A stretch of DNA of 39,973 nucleotides from positions 1 through 39,973 of the forward strand of contig CAITSZ010000025.1 of the NCBI GenBank assembly GCA_903895195.1, in the 5' to 3' direction. Source of the DNA: an uncultured Chlorobiaceae bacterium (GTDB lineage: Bacteria; Bacteroidota; Chlorobiia; Chlorobiales; Chlorobiaceae). The position numbers were made by a program, and so were the translations under genes. Below are positions 1 to 10,056 of the stretch, piece by piece (the first letter of the stretch is position 1; each line of letters starts with the position of its first letter). Under the pieces are notes generated by a model. The model worked only from the letters and a program-made list of their open reading frames with translations. It had not been told where the DNA came from and did no database searches.

Positions 1-138
1 AGTGGGTTCCTAATGTATCACCATCACCCCTCACTTCCAAATACTTTCTTCACCTTTAAGCAAATAATCACCCGATTTTATTATTAAAAAAACATTTACA
101 CGCCCCTTTCACTCTCTTGCTCTTTATCTACATCAAAA

Positions 139-176
139 ATAAGTCCTATAGGTCATATACGACCTATAGGACTTAT
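139..176. repeat. 16-bp perfect inverted repeat (CCTATAGG family)
   Basis: ATAAGTCCTATAGGTC (139-154) is followed by a 6-base spacer and its exact reverse complement (161-176). The inner CCTATAGG is itself palindromic, so each arm can also self-pair. The right arm shares CCTATAGGACTTATAA (163-178) with 25162-25177, so this is a dispersed element. There is no T-tract typical of a terminator. It could be an operator, an mRNA end-protecting hairpin or a small repeat family. Confidence 0.75.
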
Positions 177-203
177 AATAGCAGGAAATGGTGGAAACCA
201 GAA

Positions 204-228
204 AGCCCATCTTTTTGAGGGATGGGCT
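204..228 (-). terminator. probable pyrG transcription terminator hairpin
   Basis: AGCCCATC (204-211) and GATGGGCT (221-228) form an 8-bp GC-rich stem with a 9-base loop about 45 bases past the pyrG stop on the minus strand. The following U-tract is poor (TTTC), so termination may be inefficient or factor-aided. Confidence 0.5.
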
Positions 229-273
229 CTGGTTAAATACCTGGCGACAACATGCTCTCCAGCAATAAAGTGC

Positions 274-1971
274 TTATTGGGCAGGTTCGTTTTCTACAGG
301 AAGAAAAGAGGGCATGTCAACTGTTAAATCAAGCTGATGAGAGCCTCTCGTGTACTCCTTGGCCGCTGCTACGAAGCCATGAAAGAGAGGATGCACTTTC
401 TGCACCCTGGACTTCAGCTCAGGATGAAACTGAACGCCGACAAACCAGCGATGACCTTTCAGTTCTATAATTTCAACCAGCTCACTGTTTGGTGAAGTTC
501 CGGAGAAAATCATTCCGCCGTCCTCAAAGTTCTGGCGGTAAACATTATTGAATTCATAGCGGTGGCGATGCCGTTCGTTGATCAGAAACTTCTGATAGAC
601 TTCATGCGCTTTTGATCCCTCTTTGATAATGCAGGGAAAGCTGCCAAGACGCATGGTACCGCCCTTCTCCTTGACCTTTTTCTGATGCTCCATGAGGTCA
701 ATAACCGGAAATCTTGTGCGCTTGTTAAACTCTGTAGAGTTAGCATCCTGAAGACCGCATACGTTACGAGCAAACTCAACTGTGGCACACTGCATGCCCA
801 GACAGATGCCAAGAAAGGGAATATTCTGCTCCCTGGCATGTTTAATGAACTTGATTTTCCCTTCGATACCTCGATCTCCGAAGCCTGGCGCAACAAGTAT
901 ACCGCTGAGACCCTCCAACTCCTTGGTGAAATCAAATCCCTTCAATTCGGCATCCTCTGCTCTGAGCAGCTTGACGTTAACCCTTACGTTGTTGCTCGCT
1001 CCGGCATGAATAAATGACTCAAGAATAGATTTGTAGGCATCAGGGTATTCGGTGTACTTACCACAGATGCCGATGGTGACCTCGCCATCCTGGGGAAATT
1101 TAACCTTGTTACAAAAATCCCGCCAGTAATCAAGGCCAGGCTCCTGGTATTTTTTCAGTCCAAGCTTTTTAAGAACGCGCAGGTCGAGTTTTTCCTTGAG
1201 AAGCATCAGCGGCACCTCATAAATGGTATCGCAGTCGTTAAGACCTATAACGTCATGCTCGTTGACGTTGCAGAAATGCCCGACCTTGTTCTTTATTTCA
1301 CGAGAGAGGGGTTTTTCACTCCGGCAGACAAGGATATCCGGCTGTATACCGACTCCAAGGAGCATTTTAACGCTATGCTGGGTTGGCTTTGTTTTCAGTT
1401 CGCTTGCGGCCTTGATATAGGGAACAAACGTAAGATGAATGTTCAACAGGTTGCTGTCGCCCATCTCAAGCTTCATCTGGCGCATTGCTTCAAGAAAAGG
1501 GAGCGATTCGATATCACCGATTGTGCCGCCTATCTCTGTAATAAGCACGTCAAGGTTGCTGTTTTTAGCCTGCTCAGCCATCCGGTCCTTGATTTCGTCG
1601 ATCACATGTGGAACAACCTGGACTGTTGCACCGAGGTATTCACCGCGACGCTCTTTATCGATGACCGATTTATAGACCCTGCCCATGGTCAGATTTGAGG
1701 TCTGTGTTGTCGACTCATCAAGAAAACGTTCGTAATGCCCAAGATCAAGGTCAGTTTCAGCGCCATCATCGGTAACATAGACCTCGCCATGCTGGTAGGG
1801 AGACATGGTGCCGGGGTCAACATTGATATAAGGATCATATTTCTGTATAGCCACCCTCAGTCCCCGGGATTTAAGCAGCATCCCGAGAGATGCCGAAAGA
1901 ATGCCCTTCCCAAGCGAGGATATTACCCCGCCTGTCACAAAAATATGTTTTACATTTTTCGGTCGAGCCAT
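274..1971 (-). CDS. pyrG: CTP synthase
   Basis: Converts UTP plus glutamine and ATP to CTP, the last step of pyrimidine nucleotide synthesis, in the cytosol. The 565-residue product has the two expected domains. The N-terminal amidoligase domain shows the nucleotide loop [10 protein letters not shown] near residues 14-23 and the [17 protein letters not shown] region. The C-terminal class I glutamine amidotransferase domain shows the nucleophile elbow GICLGMQ and the catalytic VQFHPE. It is about 20 residues longer than E. coli PyrG, with a short acidic tail ending PVENEPAQ. It is the last gene of a minus-strand run, followed by a hairpin. A second pyrimidine gene, pyrF, lies 15 kb away. Identification is secure. 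Confidence 0.98.
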   Translation of the reverse strand: MARPKNVKHIFVTGGVISSLGKGILSASLGMLLKSRGLRVAIQKYDPYINVDPGTMSPYQHGEVYVTDDGAETDLDLGHYERFLDESTTQTSNLTMGRVYKSVIDKERRGEYLGATVQVVPHVIDEIKDRMAEQAKNSNLDVLITEIGGTIGDIESLPFLEAMRQMKLEMGDSNLLNIHLTFVPYIKAASELKTKPTQHSVKMLLGVGIQPDILVCRSEKPLSREIKNKVGHFCNVNEHDVIGLNDCDTIYEVPLMLLKEKLDLRVLKKLGLKKYQEPGLDYWRDFCNKVKFPQDGEVTIGICGKYTEYPDAYKSILESFIHAGASNNVRVNVKLLRAEDAELKGFDFTKELEGLSGILVAPGFGDRGIEGKIKFIKHAREQNIPFLGICLGMQCATVEFARNVCGLQDANSTEFNKRTRFPVIDLMEHQKKVKEKGGTMRLGSFPCIIKEGSKAHEVYQKFLINERHRHRYEFNNVYRQNFEDGGMIFSGTSPNSELVEIIELKGHRWFVGVQFHPELKSRVQKVHPLFHGFVAAAKEYTRGSHQLDLTVDMPSFLPVENEPAQ

Positions 1972-2007
1972 GACAGCGTTGGTCGTTGAATAATTGGTAA
2001 AATTCGG

Positions 2008-2232
2008 TTATAGAAGAGCTTTATGGGTGCCATCACAGAAAGGAAGGTTGGCCGAACTGCGACAACTGCATATTGCAACGGTTTTTTCCACTTCAATCTC
2101 CACTTTATCGGGATGAAGACCGCTCCCTTTATGAGCCCCGTCGCAGTAAGGCATATTTTGCGACCTGGCACATGCACAGTAATACTTTGTTCCCGGTTGT
2201 TCCGTTATGATATAAGGCTTTTTCTGCTCCAT
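2008..2232 (-). CDS. double CDGSH-type iron-sulfur protein
   Basis: A 74-residue protein with two CDGSH (zf-CDGSH, mitoNEET-like) motifs, each giving a 3Cys-1His ligand set: C19-x-C21...C30-D-G-x-H34 and C55-x-C57...C66-D-G-x-H70. Such motifs bind labile [2Fe-2S] clusters; known members act in redox sensing or iron/cluster transfer, but bacterial tandem forms are poorly assigned. There is no signal peptide or membrane segment, so it is cytosolic. It lies between gyrA and pyrG, 36 bases before pyrG on the same strand, so the two may be co-transcribed. Its partner protein cannot be told from the sequence. Confidence 0.9.
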   Translation of the reverse strand: MEQKKPYIITEQPGTKYYCACARSQNMPYCDGAHKGSGLHPDKVEIEVEKTVAICSCRSSANLPFCDGTHKALL

Positions 2233-2286
2233 AGGTTCTGCTAATTTACTGTAACGTTAAGCTGCCTGATTAAGACCTTAAGCGTA

Positions 2287-4773
2287 TCAGAGAAAAAGGC
2301 CAATCTGACCATCCGGATCCTCTATAGGGAAATCCGGATCTCCTTCATCATCGCTTTTCGGTACTCTTGCAAGCGCTGAAATGAGATCACCAGCCATAAG
2401 CCTTACAAGACGAACCCCGGATGTGTTTCTTCCGGTCAACCTGATGTCGGAAACGTGCTGACGATTGACGATGCCATGTGTGGTGATAATAATTAGATCG
2501 TCGTCATCATTGACATCAAGCAAGCCGATGAGAGCTCCGATTTTTTCATGAGCCTTGAGCGTAATAACTCCGCGAGCTCCGCGTCTTGTAAGACGATAGT
2601 CCTCCACACGGCTTCGCTTGCCAAAGCCATTGTCGGTGACAGCAAGAAGCGCTGTATCGAAACGCTTGGTCGTTACCATTGAAATACATTTTTCGCCCTT
2701 GTCGAGAGTAATACCCTTGACCCCCATTGCTGTACGGCCCATAGAACGAACTTCAGCTTCAGGAAAACGTACTACAAATCCGGAGCTCTTGGCAAGAATG
2801 ATCTGATGCTCACCATCGGTCAGACGGGCATCGAGAAGCTCATCGTGTTCTTCGATAGTAATGGCGGCAATACCATTTTTTCTCGGGTGTGAAAATTCTT
2901 CAAGTGATGTCTTTTTCACGATTCCGTTGGTCGTGGCCATAACAATAAAGCCAGGCTCATCAAAATTGCGGATGTTGATGTATGCCCTGATTTTTTCGCC
3001 CGGCTGAAGCTCCATGATATTAGCCAATGCCCGACCTCTTGCGGCGCGACCTGCTTCAGGAATTTCATAGACTTTCAACCAATGGCAGCGGCCTCTGTTT
3101 GTAAAGAAAAGAATATAGTTGTGGGTGGAGGCAATAAACATGTGTTCGATAAAGTCATCATGCTTAGCCTGTGCACCGGTTACACCCTTGCCTCCTCTTG
3201 CCTGACGGCGGTACCCTGAAACAGGGAAGCGCTTGATAAAACCGTCATGGGTTATAGTGATAACCACATCTTCCTGGGCAATCATGTCTTCTATGGAGAA
3301 ATCACCTTCCTGCGGCACAATCTCTGTGCGACGGTCGTCTCCATATACCTCTCTGACTTTAAGCAGCTCCTCCCTGATGATCTGCATCTGCTTCTCGGGA
3401 CTGCCGAGAATAAACCGCAGCTCTTCAATGAGGGCAAGTACCTCGGTGTACTCTATATCGATCTTCTTGCGCTCCATGCCGGTCAGACGCTGCAGGCGCA
3501 TCTCAAGAATAGCTTTGGACTGTAGTTCTGACAATCCGAAACGCTCAATGAGTCTTTCCTGAGCTGTATTGGCGTCAGGTGACTCCCTGATCGTGGAGAT
3601 AACCTCGTCGAGATTATCGAGACAGATCTTCAGTCCTTCCAGAATATGAGCTCTCTTTTCGGCTGCGGCGAGGTCAAATTGCGTACGACGAAGGACAATC
3701 TCATTACGATGCTTGATGTAATACTCCATCATCTGCTTGAGATTGAGCACCCTCGGCACTCCATCGACCAATGCAAGCATAATCACTCCGAAGGTGTCCT
3801 GCATCGGGGTATGCTTGTAGAGATTGTTAAGCACTACCTTTGCAACAGCATCCCGCTTCAGCTCTATAACCAGCCGCATGCCGTCACGATCGGATTCGTC
3901 GCGAATATCGGCAATGCCTTCAAGTTTTTTATCGTGAACCAGTTCGACAATTTTTTCAATCAAGCGCACCTTATTAACCTGGTAAGGCAACTCAGTAACA
4001 ATAATGGATTCCCGTCCGTTTTTCTGGGTAACCTCGACAAGGGCTCGCGCACGGATAACAACTTTACCCCGTCCGGTGGTATAGGCCAAACGAACTCCCT
4101 CGTAACCATATATAATACCTCCTGTTGGAAAATCAGGAGCGATAACATACTTCATGAGATCGGTCACTTCAAGCTCCGGATTCGCAATCAGGGCTATCAT
4201 GCCGTCAACTACCTCTCTGAGGTTCTGGGGAGAAATGTTGGTGGCCATTCCAACCGCAATACCAGACGATCCGTTAACAAGGAGGTTAGGAATAGCAGAA
4301 GGAAGAACCGTCGGTTCTTCAAGAGAATCATCAAAGTTCAGGGAAAAATCAACAGTTCCTTTATCAAGATCCTTAAGCATTTCACCGGCGATGCTTTTCA
4401 TGCGGACTTCAGTGTATCGCATTGCCGCAGGTGAATCACCGTCAACTGAACCAAAGTTTCCCTGACCGTCAATCAGGGGGTAGCGCAAGGAAAAGTCCTG
4501 CACCAAACGAACAAGACTGTCGTAAACGGCAGTATCACCATGCGGGTGAAACTTGCCAAGCACTTCACCGACCACACGAGCAGACTTTTTATGCGGTTTG
4601 CCTGCCTGAAGACCAAGCTCGTGCATACCGAACAGTACCCGTCGATGAACAGGTTTCAGACCGTCCCGAACATCGGGTAACGCACGACTGACAATGACCG
4701 ACATCGAATAATCGAGATAAGAACCCCGCATTTCTTCTTCAATACTGATCGGGACTATTCTTTCGCGCTGCAT
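2287..4773 (-). CDS. gyrA: DNA gyrase subunit A
   Basis: Breakage-reunion subunit of the type IIA topoisomerase that introduces negative supercoils with GyrB. The 828-residue product has the N-terminal winged-helix/tower region with the catalytic tyrosine in [10 protein letters not shown]. The C-terminal beta-pinwheel domain carries the GyrA box as QARGGKG (canonical QRRGGKG), which supports gyrase rather than ParC. The quinolone-determining segment reads [12 protein letters not shown], so the usual serine after HPHGD is threonine. The start ATG at 4773 is preceded by an AGGATC-like ribosome site. The C-terminus is acidic ([16 protein letters not shown]), as in many GyrA proteins. gyrB is not in this window. 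Confidence 0.98.
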   Translation of the reverse strand: MQRERIVPISIEEEMRGSYLDYSMSVIVSRALPDVRDGLKPVHRRVLFGMHELGLQAGKPHKKSARVVGEVLGKFHPHGDTAVYDSLVRLVQDFSLRYPLIDGQGNFGSVDGDSPAAMRYTEVRMKSIAGEMLKDLDKGTVDFSLNFDDSLEEPTVLPSAIPNLLVNGSSGIAVGMATNISPQNLREVVDGMIALIANPELEVTDLMKYVIAPDFPTGGIIYGYEGVRLAYTTGRGKVVIRARALVEVTQKNGRESIIVTELPYQVNKVRLIEKIVELVHDKKLEGIADIRDESDRDGMRLVIELKRDAVAKVVLNNLYKHTPMQDTFGVIMLALVDGVPRVLNLKQMMEYYIKHRNEIVLRRTQFDLAAAEKRAHILEGLKICLDNLDEVISTIRESPDANTAQERLIERFGLSELQSKAILEMRLQRLTGMERKKIDIEYTEVLALIEELRFILGSPEKQMQIIREELLKVREVYGDDRRTEIVPQEGDFSIEDMIAQEDVVITITHDGFIKRFPVSGYRRQARGGKGVTGAQAKHDDFIEHMFIASTHNYILFFTNRGRCHWLKVYEIPEAGRAARGRALANIMELQPGEKIRAYINIRNFDEPGFIVMATTNGIVKKTSLEEFSHPRKNGIAAITIEEHDELLDARLTDGEHQIILAKSSGFVVRFPEAEVRSMGRTAMGVKGITLDKGEKCISMVTTKRFDTALLAVTDNGFGKRSRVEDYRLTRRGARGVITLKAHEKIGALIGLLDVNDDDDLIIITTHGIVNRQHVSDIRLTGRNTSGVRLVRLMAGDLISALARVPKSDDEGDPDFPIEDPDGQIGLFL

Positions 4774-4898
4774 AGGTAGATCCTGGGTGATAATTGATAT
4801 AAATAACTCAACGGGGTAATGTAGAAAAAATCCGTCGAAATTCTTACCGACAGATTAAGCATTGATGAAAGGAAAAGCGCAGATTGTAGCTCAATACA

Positions 4899-5294
4899 TC
4901 AACTTACAGTAATTACCGGAGCATCGGACCAGAGTGATTCCAAGTCATAAAAACGGCGCTCATCCGGCATAAAAATATGCACAACAACATCAACATAATC
5001 AAGCAGGACCCAGTGCAAGGAATCCATGCCTTCGATATGCATCGGACGTTCCCCATCCTCTTTAAGCTCATCGATTACATGCTCAGCGGCCGCCTTTGCT
5101 TTTCTGTCGGAATCAGCTGTCGCAATCACAAAAAAATCGGTGACTGATGTCAGTCCCCTGAGATCAAGAATTTTAATATCTTCACACTTTTTCTCCAGCG
5201 CCAGTTCGGCACTTCTCTTCGCCAGCAATTCACAGATTTCCACCTCTTTTACTTTCCCTGCTGTATAGGTATCTTCCTTTTTCAGACTGCTCAT
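4899..5294 (-). CDS. rsfS: ribosomal silencing factor RsfS
   Basis: A 131-residue protein of the RsfS/Iojap family. Members bind ribosomal protein uL14 on the 50S subunit and block 30S joining when nutrients are scarce. Family hallmarks are visible: the [21 protein letters not shown] beta-strand block, FVIATADSD, and the C-terminal [28 protein letters not shown] signature (split here by eye). A strong GGAGG lies just upstream of the ATG at 5294. The gene is 125 bases upstream of gyrA on the same strand. In many bacteria rsfS sits near nadD; no nadD is seen here. Confidence 0.95.
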   Translation of the reverse strand: MSSLKKEDTYTAGKVKEVEICELLAKRSAELALEKKCEDIKILDLRGLTSVTDFFVIATADSDRKAKAAAEHVIDELKEDGERPMHIEGMDSLHWVLLDYVDVVVHIFMPDERRFYDLESLWSDAPVITVS

Positions 5295-5398
5295 AAACCT
5301 CCGCTCTTCATAGTTAGACTATAATTTTATAACAACTTATCGTCACCACATAACAACATGGCAATAATAACATCACATGAACATACAAAAAAGCCTGC

Positions 5399-5423
5399 TC
5401 ACGGAAGCAAAAAAAAGCCGTGA
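5399..5423 (-). terminator. possible terminator hairpin
   Basis: TCACGG (5399-5404) pairs with CCGTGA (5418-5423) across a 13-base loop. Read on the minus strand it is followed by GCAGGC and a run of six T. It lies about 135 bases past the DUF6794-like gene and upstream of rsfS, so it could separate those two transcripts. The loop is itself T-rich and the stem is short. Confidence 0.35.
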
Positions 5424-5557
5424 ATCGAGCCGTCAATTGACACGTACGACCGCAGGCCATGCAAGCAAACTGCAATCCATTGTAATCATCACTGAAACCA
5501 GACTGCTCTGAACCTTATAGGCAATTTCCGGAAGTTAAACACATGATCTCATAACCA

Positions 5558-5866
5558 TCAGGCGGCACTTTTCAATTCTTTCCAGACCGCTTCAATGATT
5601 ACCCCTGCAGCACTATCCGGGTCGTCACCGTAAAATATATTATAGATCTCCCCGTGTTGACTGAGAGCGCATGCTTTCATCAAGGCGTCATTGCCATCAA
5701 AGAGTCCGAATTTGTTGCGGATGTAAACCCCCATACCAAAATTGAATTTCGCCAACTCCTCTTGGTTAGTTCCCCGAAGTGTGCGCTTTTCATCTTCGCT
5801 CATCTGGGCAATGATGCGTTCTGTTGCATGTTTTATTGTTTTAGGCCAGTGTGATTTTTTTGGCAT
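5558..5866 (-). CDS. DUF6794-like small protein of unknown function
   Basis: A 102-residue soluble protein. The layout resembles the DUF6794 family as I remember it: an N-terminal WPKTI-x-A-x(4)-I block, a middle F-x-FGMGVYIRNKFGL-x-D-G segment, and a C-terminal DDPDSAAGVIIEAVWKEL block. No catalytic motif, membrane segment or signal peptide is seen. Members often occur as scattered single genes in diverse bacteria and have no known role. It stands alone between rsfS and tsaB with more than 200 bases of spacing on each side, so it is probably its own transcript. No strong ribosome site is visible before the ATG at 5866. Confidence 0.75.
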   Translation of the reverse strand: MPKKSHWPKTIKHATERIIAQMSEDEKRTLRGTNQEELAKFNFGMGVYIRNKFGLFDGNDALMKACALSQHGEIYNIFYGDDPDSAAGVIIEAVWKELKSAA

Positions 5867-6072
5867 AGCTGTAAACAGGGGTTAGTATCAGTGTTATAGT
5901 CTCATTCCAACGGCATGGCTGTATACCTGAATATGGAGAAGACATGAGCCCCAATATACGATAATTCGGACGTAATTTTAGTTCATCGTAACCTGCTACA
6001 GGGAAAGTCTTTAGGGGATAATGAGTCAAAGCTGTATTGATCAATCAGCGACTTCAGGGGAGAGCGGTTCGG

Positions 6073-6738
6073 TTATTGCCCGCTGCCAACCGTGGGAATA
6101 AACATCTGCCGGTAGTCGGGAACTACATTGTCAAGCCCTGCCGCATCTGCAGTGCCATATAGCCTTTCGGCTGCCGGAAAAAGGGAGCTTGCTGAAAAAA
6201 AGTCGGCTTCTGCATACGCAGAACCGCAAGCAGCAAGAGAAGATTGCAGTTCATCGAGCTGCCGACCAACCACCACAGCCCCTTGTGCCGCAGCAGCGAC
6301 ATCCGAGGCCGAACCTCTCTTAACCTCATCATGCCATACACCTGAAGAGAGCTCTTCCGAACTATAGACAGCAAAATAGTACTCCCCTTTTCGAGCCTGA
6401 ATAACGGCCATGACCTTACCCTTTTCACTCAGAAACGATGCAGCCATTGCCGGCATTGTAGGAACAGCAATCAGGGGGATTCCAATGCCGTAGGCAATTC
6501 CCTTGGCAATAGACATGCCAATACGCAATGAGGTAAAGGAGCCGGGGCCGGATGAAATCGCTATGCCGTCCAAATCACACTTCTCAAGAGCGCTTTTAGC
6601 CATGACTGCCTCGATAAGCGGCACCAGCGCTTCGGCAGCTTTCCGCCAATCGGCACTCTTCAGCTCTGTAATTAAGTCATCTTTCTTGACGGCAGCACTT
6701 AGAGCGGCATGAGTGCACTCTATGGAGAGAATATTCAT
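6073..6738 (-). CDS. tsaB: tRNA t6A37 threonylcarbamoyl transferase complex protein TsaB
   Basis: TsaB is the inactive Kae1-like paralogue that scaffolds TsaD and TsaE during synthesis of the universal t6A modification at tRNA position 37. The 221-residue product opens with the ASKHA-fold strand ILSIECTH and has the highly characteristic [14 protein letters not shown] followed by a helix ([10 protein letters not shown]). Its start overlaps the stop of tsaE by four bases (ATGA at 6735-6738), implying translational coupling. This partnership matches the known TsaB-TsaE complex; tsaD and tsaC are not in the window. Confidence 0.95.
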   Translation of the reverse strand: MNILSIECTHAALSAAVKKDDLITELKSADWRKAAEALVPLIEAVMAKSALEKCDLDGIAISSGPGSFTSLRIGMSIAKGIAYGIGIPLIAVPTMPAMAASFLSEKGKVMAVIQARKGEYYFAVYSSEELSSGVWHDEVKRGSASDVAAAAQGAVVVGRQLDELQSSLAACGSAYAEADFFSASSLFPAAERLYGTADAAGLDNVVPDYRQMFIPTVGSGQ

Positions 6739-7175
6739 CGCGTCGTATGATTAATAATAATTCGTCGCTGGTCTTCACCTGCATATTCAAGAAAAACCGT
6801 TACAGAATAGCGCGAAGCGTACTCAGGAAAGAGATCAGCCCACTCCACTACGGAAAGATATCCGCTGGCAAGATATTCGTCGAAGCCTATAGCTTCAAGC
6901 TCATGGAGTGACTTGATTCTGTAAAGATCAAAATGATGAAGTGTGACCTCCTCGCCAAAGAGCGAACCCTGATAGATATTTAATATTGGAAACGTCGGAC
7001 TTGAGAGCTGGTCGGAACAGCTGAAAAACTGCGTAATGCCTCTCATGAACTCTGTTTTACCTGCACCCAGCAGCCCGTTAAGAGAAACAATGTCGCCAGG
7101 GTGCAACCCAGAAGCAAACTCGCGGCCATACTCTCGGGTCTCTTCAGCAGAGCTTGAGAGATACTCTTCAGTCAT
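6735..7175 (-). CDS. tsaE: tRNA t6A biosynthesis ATPase TsaE
   Basis: P-loop ATPase that powers turnover of the TsaBD complex. The 146-residue product shows the Walker A motif [10 protein letters not shown] (around residues 37-46), switch-like [19 protein letters not shown] and the WADLFPEYA block, all standard for TsaE/YjeE. It sits directly between a DUF1015 gene (7 bases upstream) and tsaB (4-base overlap), so the order DUF1015 - tsaE - tsaB is one transcript. Confidence 0.96.
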   Translation of the reverse strand: MTEEYLSSSAEETREYGREFASGLHPGDIVSLNGLLGAGKTEFMRGITQFFSCSDQLSSPTFPILNIYQGSLFGEEVTLHHFDLYRIKSLHELEAIGFDEYLASGYLSVVEWADLFPEYASRYSVTVFLEYAGEDQRRIIINHTTR

Positions 7176-7182
7176 AACGGTT

Positions 7183-8457
7183 TTATTCGAGCGGATTAAA
7201 CAAAAGTCCCGTCATGATTTTAGGGTAGAAAAATGTCGATTTCTGTGGCATGACCTCCCCGGTTTCAGAAACGGCAAGCACCTGTTCAACAGTTGTCGGT
7301 TTTACGACAAATCCGACTTGAACCCTTCCCGACGCGACAGATTCGAAAACCTCTCGATCGTCCTTCACATAGAGCAGATTAGTTTGTTTTGCCATGGCTT
7401 CCTGAGTAATACCCAGAAGACGACCCAGAACGAGATCGTGCAAAAGCACCAGACCAAGACGTTTAAGCGTTTCCGGTCGTGAAGAATCAAGCAGAGGAAA
7501 AGGATCAACTTTCAGCGATATACCGAAAACAGTGCCGGATGTGACCACTCCATAGGCGTAGTTTGATGGTTCACTTTCGAAAAAGGCTTTCAGAGCCGCT
7601 CTGTCCTGCAGTTCGGTGACGGTAAAAAACTCTTGAAGCCTTTGTTTTAAACTGGCAGCATCAAACCCCTCCAAACTGTGCACCAGACGGTGAATCGGGA
7701 AAATAATCAGCCCTTCATCATAAATATTAGCCAGATAGGTCAGAATAAAATTATACGGTTCCTGGCCGGTATGTGAAGGATTCGCCGCCGCACACTCATT
7801 GCGATAGTTCACACCGGTCTCATATCGGTGGTGACCGTCAGCGATATATACAGTACGCTCCAGAAGTGAGTTCTGAATCCGGGTTACCAGCTCAGTATCG
7901 GTGATCCGCCACATCTGATTTTTCACACCCTGGAACAGTGCATCAACAATAGGCTCATGGGTTGCGGCAAATGCTTTCATCAGATGATCGGCAGCTTTAC
8001 TTTCGTCAGCGTAAAGGCCAAAAATACTGCTGATATTGGTTTTTGTCTTTCTAAAGAGGTTTAATCGGTCAGCTTTTGGACCTGAAAGGGTCTTTTCATG
8101 AGGGAGAACCTTTTTTTCAGCAAATTCATGCAGTCTCATCGCAGCAAAAAAGCCGCTCCGTGTATGCGAATTTCCTTCGGAGTCCTTAAATGTCTGAAAA
8201 TAAGGATAGATGGCCGGAACAGGGTCTTTCATAAGTTCACCGTCGTGCAACCACTCTCCAAGACGCGATGCCGCTGCGGTATAGGGATCAGACTCCAATG
8301 GGAGTTCAAGTCGTATTGCGTTGAACAGCGAGCTCTGATAGAGCTGCTGCTGCAGCTCTTCTGATATCACATCGTAAGGTGGACAAATAAGCTCTGAGGC
8401 TATCAGCCGCAATTCGGCGCTATAGAGAATCCCTTTAAAGGGTACAATTTCTGGCAT
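7183..8457 (-). CDS. DUF1015 family protein
   Basis: A 424-residue cytosolic protein of the DUF1015 (COG4198) family, whose biochemical role is unknown. Visible family marks are the N-terminal CPPYDVIS segment, an [13 protein letters not shown] block, and the central [11 protein letters not shown] sequence, whose clustered His/Arg/Glu suggest an active or binding site. Length is normal for the family (about 400-430). It is 24 bases downstream of scpA and 7 bases before tsaE, so it is very likely co-transcribed with chromosome segregation and tRNA modification genes. No function is assigned. Confidence 0.9.
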   Translation of the reverse strand: MPEIVPFKGILYSAELRLIASELICPPYDVISEELQQQLYQSSLFNAIRLELPLESDPYTAAASRLGEWLHDGELMKDPVPAIYPYFQTFKDSEGNSHTRSGFFAAMRLHEFAEKKVLPHEKTLSGPKADRLNLFRKTKTNISSIFGLYADESKAADHLMKAFAATHEPIVDALFQGVKNQMWRITDTELVTRIQNSLLERTVYIADGHHRYETGVNYRNECAAANPSHTGQEPYNFILTYLANIYDEGLIIFPIHRLVHSLEGFDAASLKQRLQEFFTVTELQDRAALKAFFESEPSNYAYGVVTSGTVFGISLKVDPFPLLDSSRPETLKRLGLVLLHDLVLGRLLGITQEAMAKQTNLLYVKDDREVFESVASGRVQVGFVVKPTTVEQVLAVSETGEVMPQKSTFFYPKIMTGLLFNPLE

Positions 8458-8481
8458 AGTACAAAAGAATTAAAAAAATTA

Positions 8482-9216
8482 TTATCGAGGACTCAACACT
8501 GTTCGCATTGTTATCCAGAAATCGTCGTGGCCGTCCTTTACCAGTACCATAATTTTCTGGTTTTTACACAATTCAAGCACGGCAAGGAAAGTAACAACAA
8601 GAATGAGGCGCTCAGTAACACCCTCAAGCACAGAAAGAAAAGAAAGCGGTATCTGGTCCTTAATGCGCGATAAAATAAGTGCGGTCTGCTCTTCAACAGT
8701 TACCGGAGCATCCTGGACGCTGCGGGTCATGGGGCGGGGAAGGTTTTCAAGAACGGCTTTATACGCATGCATGAGATGGTAGAGCGTTGGCCGATTTATC
8801 GGTTCATCAAGTTCGTCGATTGTCTCAGGTTCCAATTCTTCAATAAAACCGCGGCTGAAAAGGTTTTCACGAACTTCAGCAAGCTGGTTCATGGCAACTG
8901 AAGCCTCCTTGATCCGTTTATATTCCAGCAACCGCTGTACAAGTTCTGTTCGAGGATCAAACTCGTCCGTATCTGTTCCATCCATTGTTGGTCGCGGAAG
9001 CAGCATTTTCGCCTTGATGCTCATCAGCATGGAGGCCATATAAATAAATTCCGCCGCAACCTCAAGATTCAGGGTTCTGACATCATGGATGTAGCCAATA
9101 AAATCAGCGGTAATTTTAGCGATGGGAATATTATAGATATCCAGTTCATCACGCCTGATAAAAAAAAGCAGCAAATCAAGCGGCCCTTCAAATTCCTCGA
9201 GGCTGATCCTGAACAT
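8482..9216 (-). CDS. scpA: segregation and condensation protein A
   Basis: Kleisin subunit of the bacterial SMC condensin, bridging the Smc head and neck and binding ScpB. The 244-residue product opens with the classic FEGPLDLLLFFIRRDELDI block (residues 9-27) and has the ITADFIGYIHDV and AAEFIYMASMLMSIKAKMLLP helices that contact the coiled-coil neck. A C-terminal winged-helix segment (ILVVTFLAVLELCKNQKI) contacts the Smc cap. It is the first gene of the scpA - DUF1015 - tsaE - tsaB run. scpB and smc are not nearby. Confidence 0.95.
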   Translation of the reverse strand: MFRISLEEFEGPLDLLLFFIRRDELDIYNIPIAKITADFIGYIHDVRTLNLEVAAEFIYMASMLMSIKAKMLLPRPTMDGTDTDEFDPRTELVQRLLEYKRIKEASVAMNQLAEVRENLFSRGFIEELEPETIDELDEPINRPTLYHLMHAYKAVLENLPRPMTRSVQDAPVTVEEQTALILSRIKDQIPLSFLSVLEGVTERLILVVTFLAVLELCKNQKIMVLVKDGHDDFWITMRTVLSPR

Positions 9217-9340
9217 TAACGGGAAGGTGCGTTGACAATATTACGTATAGAGGCAAGATAGAAAAAGCAGAATAATTTGTGCAAATAAACATCAGTGAAT
9301 GGCAATCATTCGATATGATCACAAAAAAGAGGAACAACTG

Positions 9341-10006
9341 ATGCCGGAAAACTATATTAAACCATTACGATTTACTCTTGTTTTATTCCTCTATAGACTT
9401 TTGAGCCTGGCATTCATGACAAGGATTTTGTGTCGCATCGCCATTGCCGCTGCAATTATTCTGCTCGGCATCAACATTGCCATGGCGGAATCTTCCAACA
9501 GCTATTTCAACGAGGGATATGAAAAACACCTTCATGGCGATCTTTCAGGTGCCGTAAAATGGTATTCAAAAGCGATTGATAAAAACCCTGCGTTTGCAAT
9601 GGCCTACCAGATGAGAGGCGTAGCAGAACAGCAGAGAAAAAAATATGCTCAGGCCATTAATGATTACACCATGGTCATAAACTGTGGAGAGCCATATTTC
9701 AAGGCGGTGGGATATTATAACCGGGGAGTAGTGAAAAACATGAGTGGCGATTATGCTGAGGCTATTTCGGATTTTTCCCTCGCCATTGAGCTTGATAAAA
9801 GATTGGCTGCTGCTTTTTTTCACCGGGGTATCGCAAAAAGTAAAACCGGTGACTTATCTGGGCGTTTTGAGGACTTCCGTCAGGCAGCAAAACTTGGCGA
9901 TACTAACGCCGAAACCTGGCTGAACACCTATGTCCCTGAATGGAAGAAGATCCCATTAACTCCCGTACCGACGCCGGCAGCTCCCTCATCGACTGGTAAT
10001 CCCTAA
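9341..10006 (+). CDS. TPR repeat protein, exported or membrane-anchored
   Basis: A 221-residue protein with a hydrophobic N-terminal segment (IAIAAAIILLGINIAMA) that looks like a signal sequence or anchor. About three and a half tetratricopeptide repeats follow, for example GYEKHLHGDLSGAVKWYSKA, GVAEQQRKKYAQAINDYTM, GVVKNMSGDYAEAISDFSLA and GIAKSKTGDLSGRFEDFRQA. The tail is proline/threonine rich (PLTPVPTPAAPSS). I chose the ATG at 9341 because AGAGGA lies 7-8 bases upstream; an ATG at 9416 would give a more ordinary signal peptide, and one at 9299 lacks a ribosome site. TPRs mediate protein contacts; the partner is unknown. It is convergent with the P-II gene. Confidence 0.8.
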   Translation: MPENYIKPLRFTLVLFLYRLLSLAFMTRILCRIAIAAAIILLGINIAMAESSNSYFNEGYEKHLHGDLSGAVKWYSKAIDKNPAFAMAYQMRGVAEQQRKKYAQAINDYTMVINCGEPYFKAVGYYNRGVVKNMSGDYAEAISDFSLAIELDKRLAAAFFHRGIAKSKTGDLSGRFEDFRQAAKLGDTNAETWLNTYVPEWKKIPLTPVPTPAAPSSTGNP

Positions 10007-10012
10007 TAGCGA

Positions 10013-10037
10013 GGGGCAGACATAATGTTCCTGCCCC
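10013..10037. terminator. bidirectional terminator hairpin
   Basis: GGGGCAG (10013-10019) and CTGCCCC (10031-10037) form a 7-bp GC stem with an 11-base loop, between the convergent ends of the TPR gene (+) and the P-II gene (-). There is no strong T-run on either side. Confidence 0.5.
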
Positions 10038-10056
10038 TGCTATGGGGAAACATGTT

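Larger units (their letters stand above)
1..273. other. intergenic region downstream of pyrG
   Basis: No convincing gene is seen here. The stretch is AT-rich and holds a perfect inverted repeat (139-176) and a hairpin that probably terminates pyrG (204-228), both listed separately. A short plus-strand reading frame starting near 252 runs antisense to the end of pyrG and has no family resemblance. Confidence 0.6.

Noticed and set aside
252..470. 72-aa plus-strand frame at the pyrG 3' end
   Set aside because: Antisense to conserved PyrG C-terminus; explained as a shadow frame.
3646..4434. 262-aa plus-strand open frame opposite gyrA
   Set aside because: Lies fully antisense to highly conserved gyrA sequence; no domain visible.
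5841..6044. 67-aa frame on the minus strand overlapping the start of the DUF6794-like gene
   Set aside because: No family likeness, poor composition, no ribosome site, and it overlaps a better gene.
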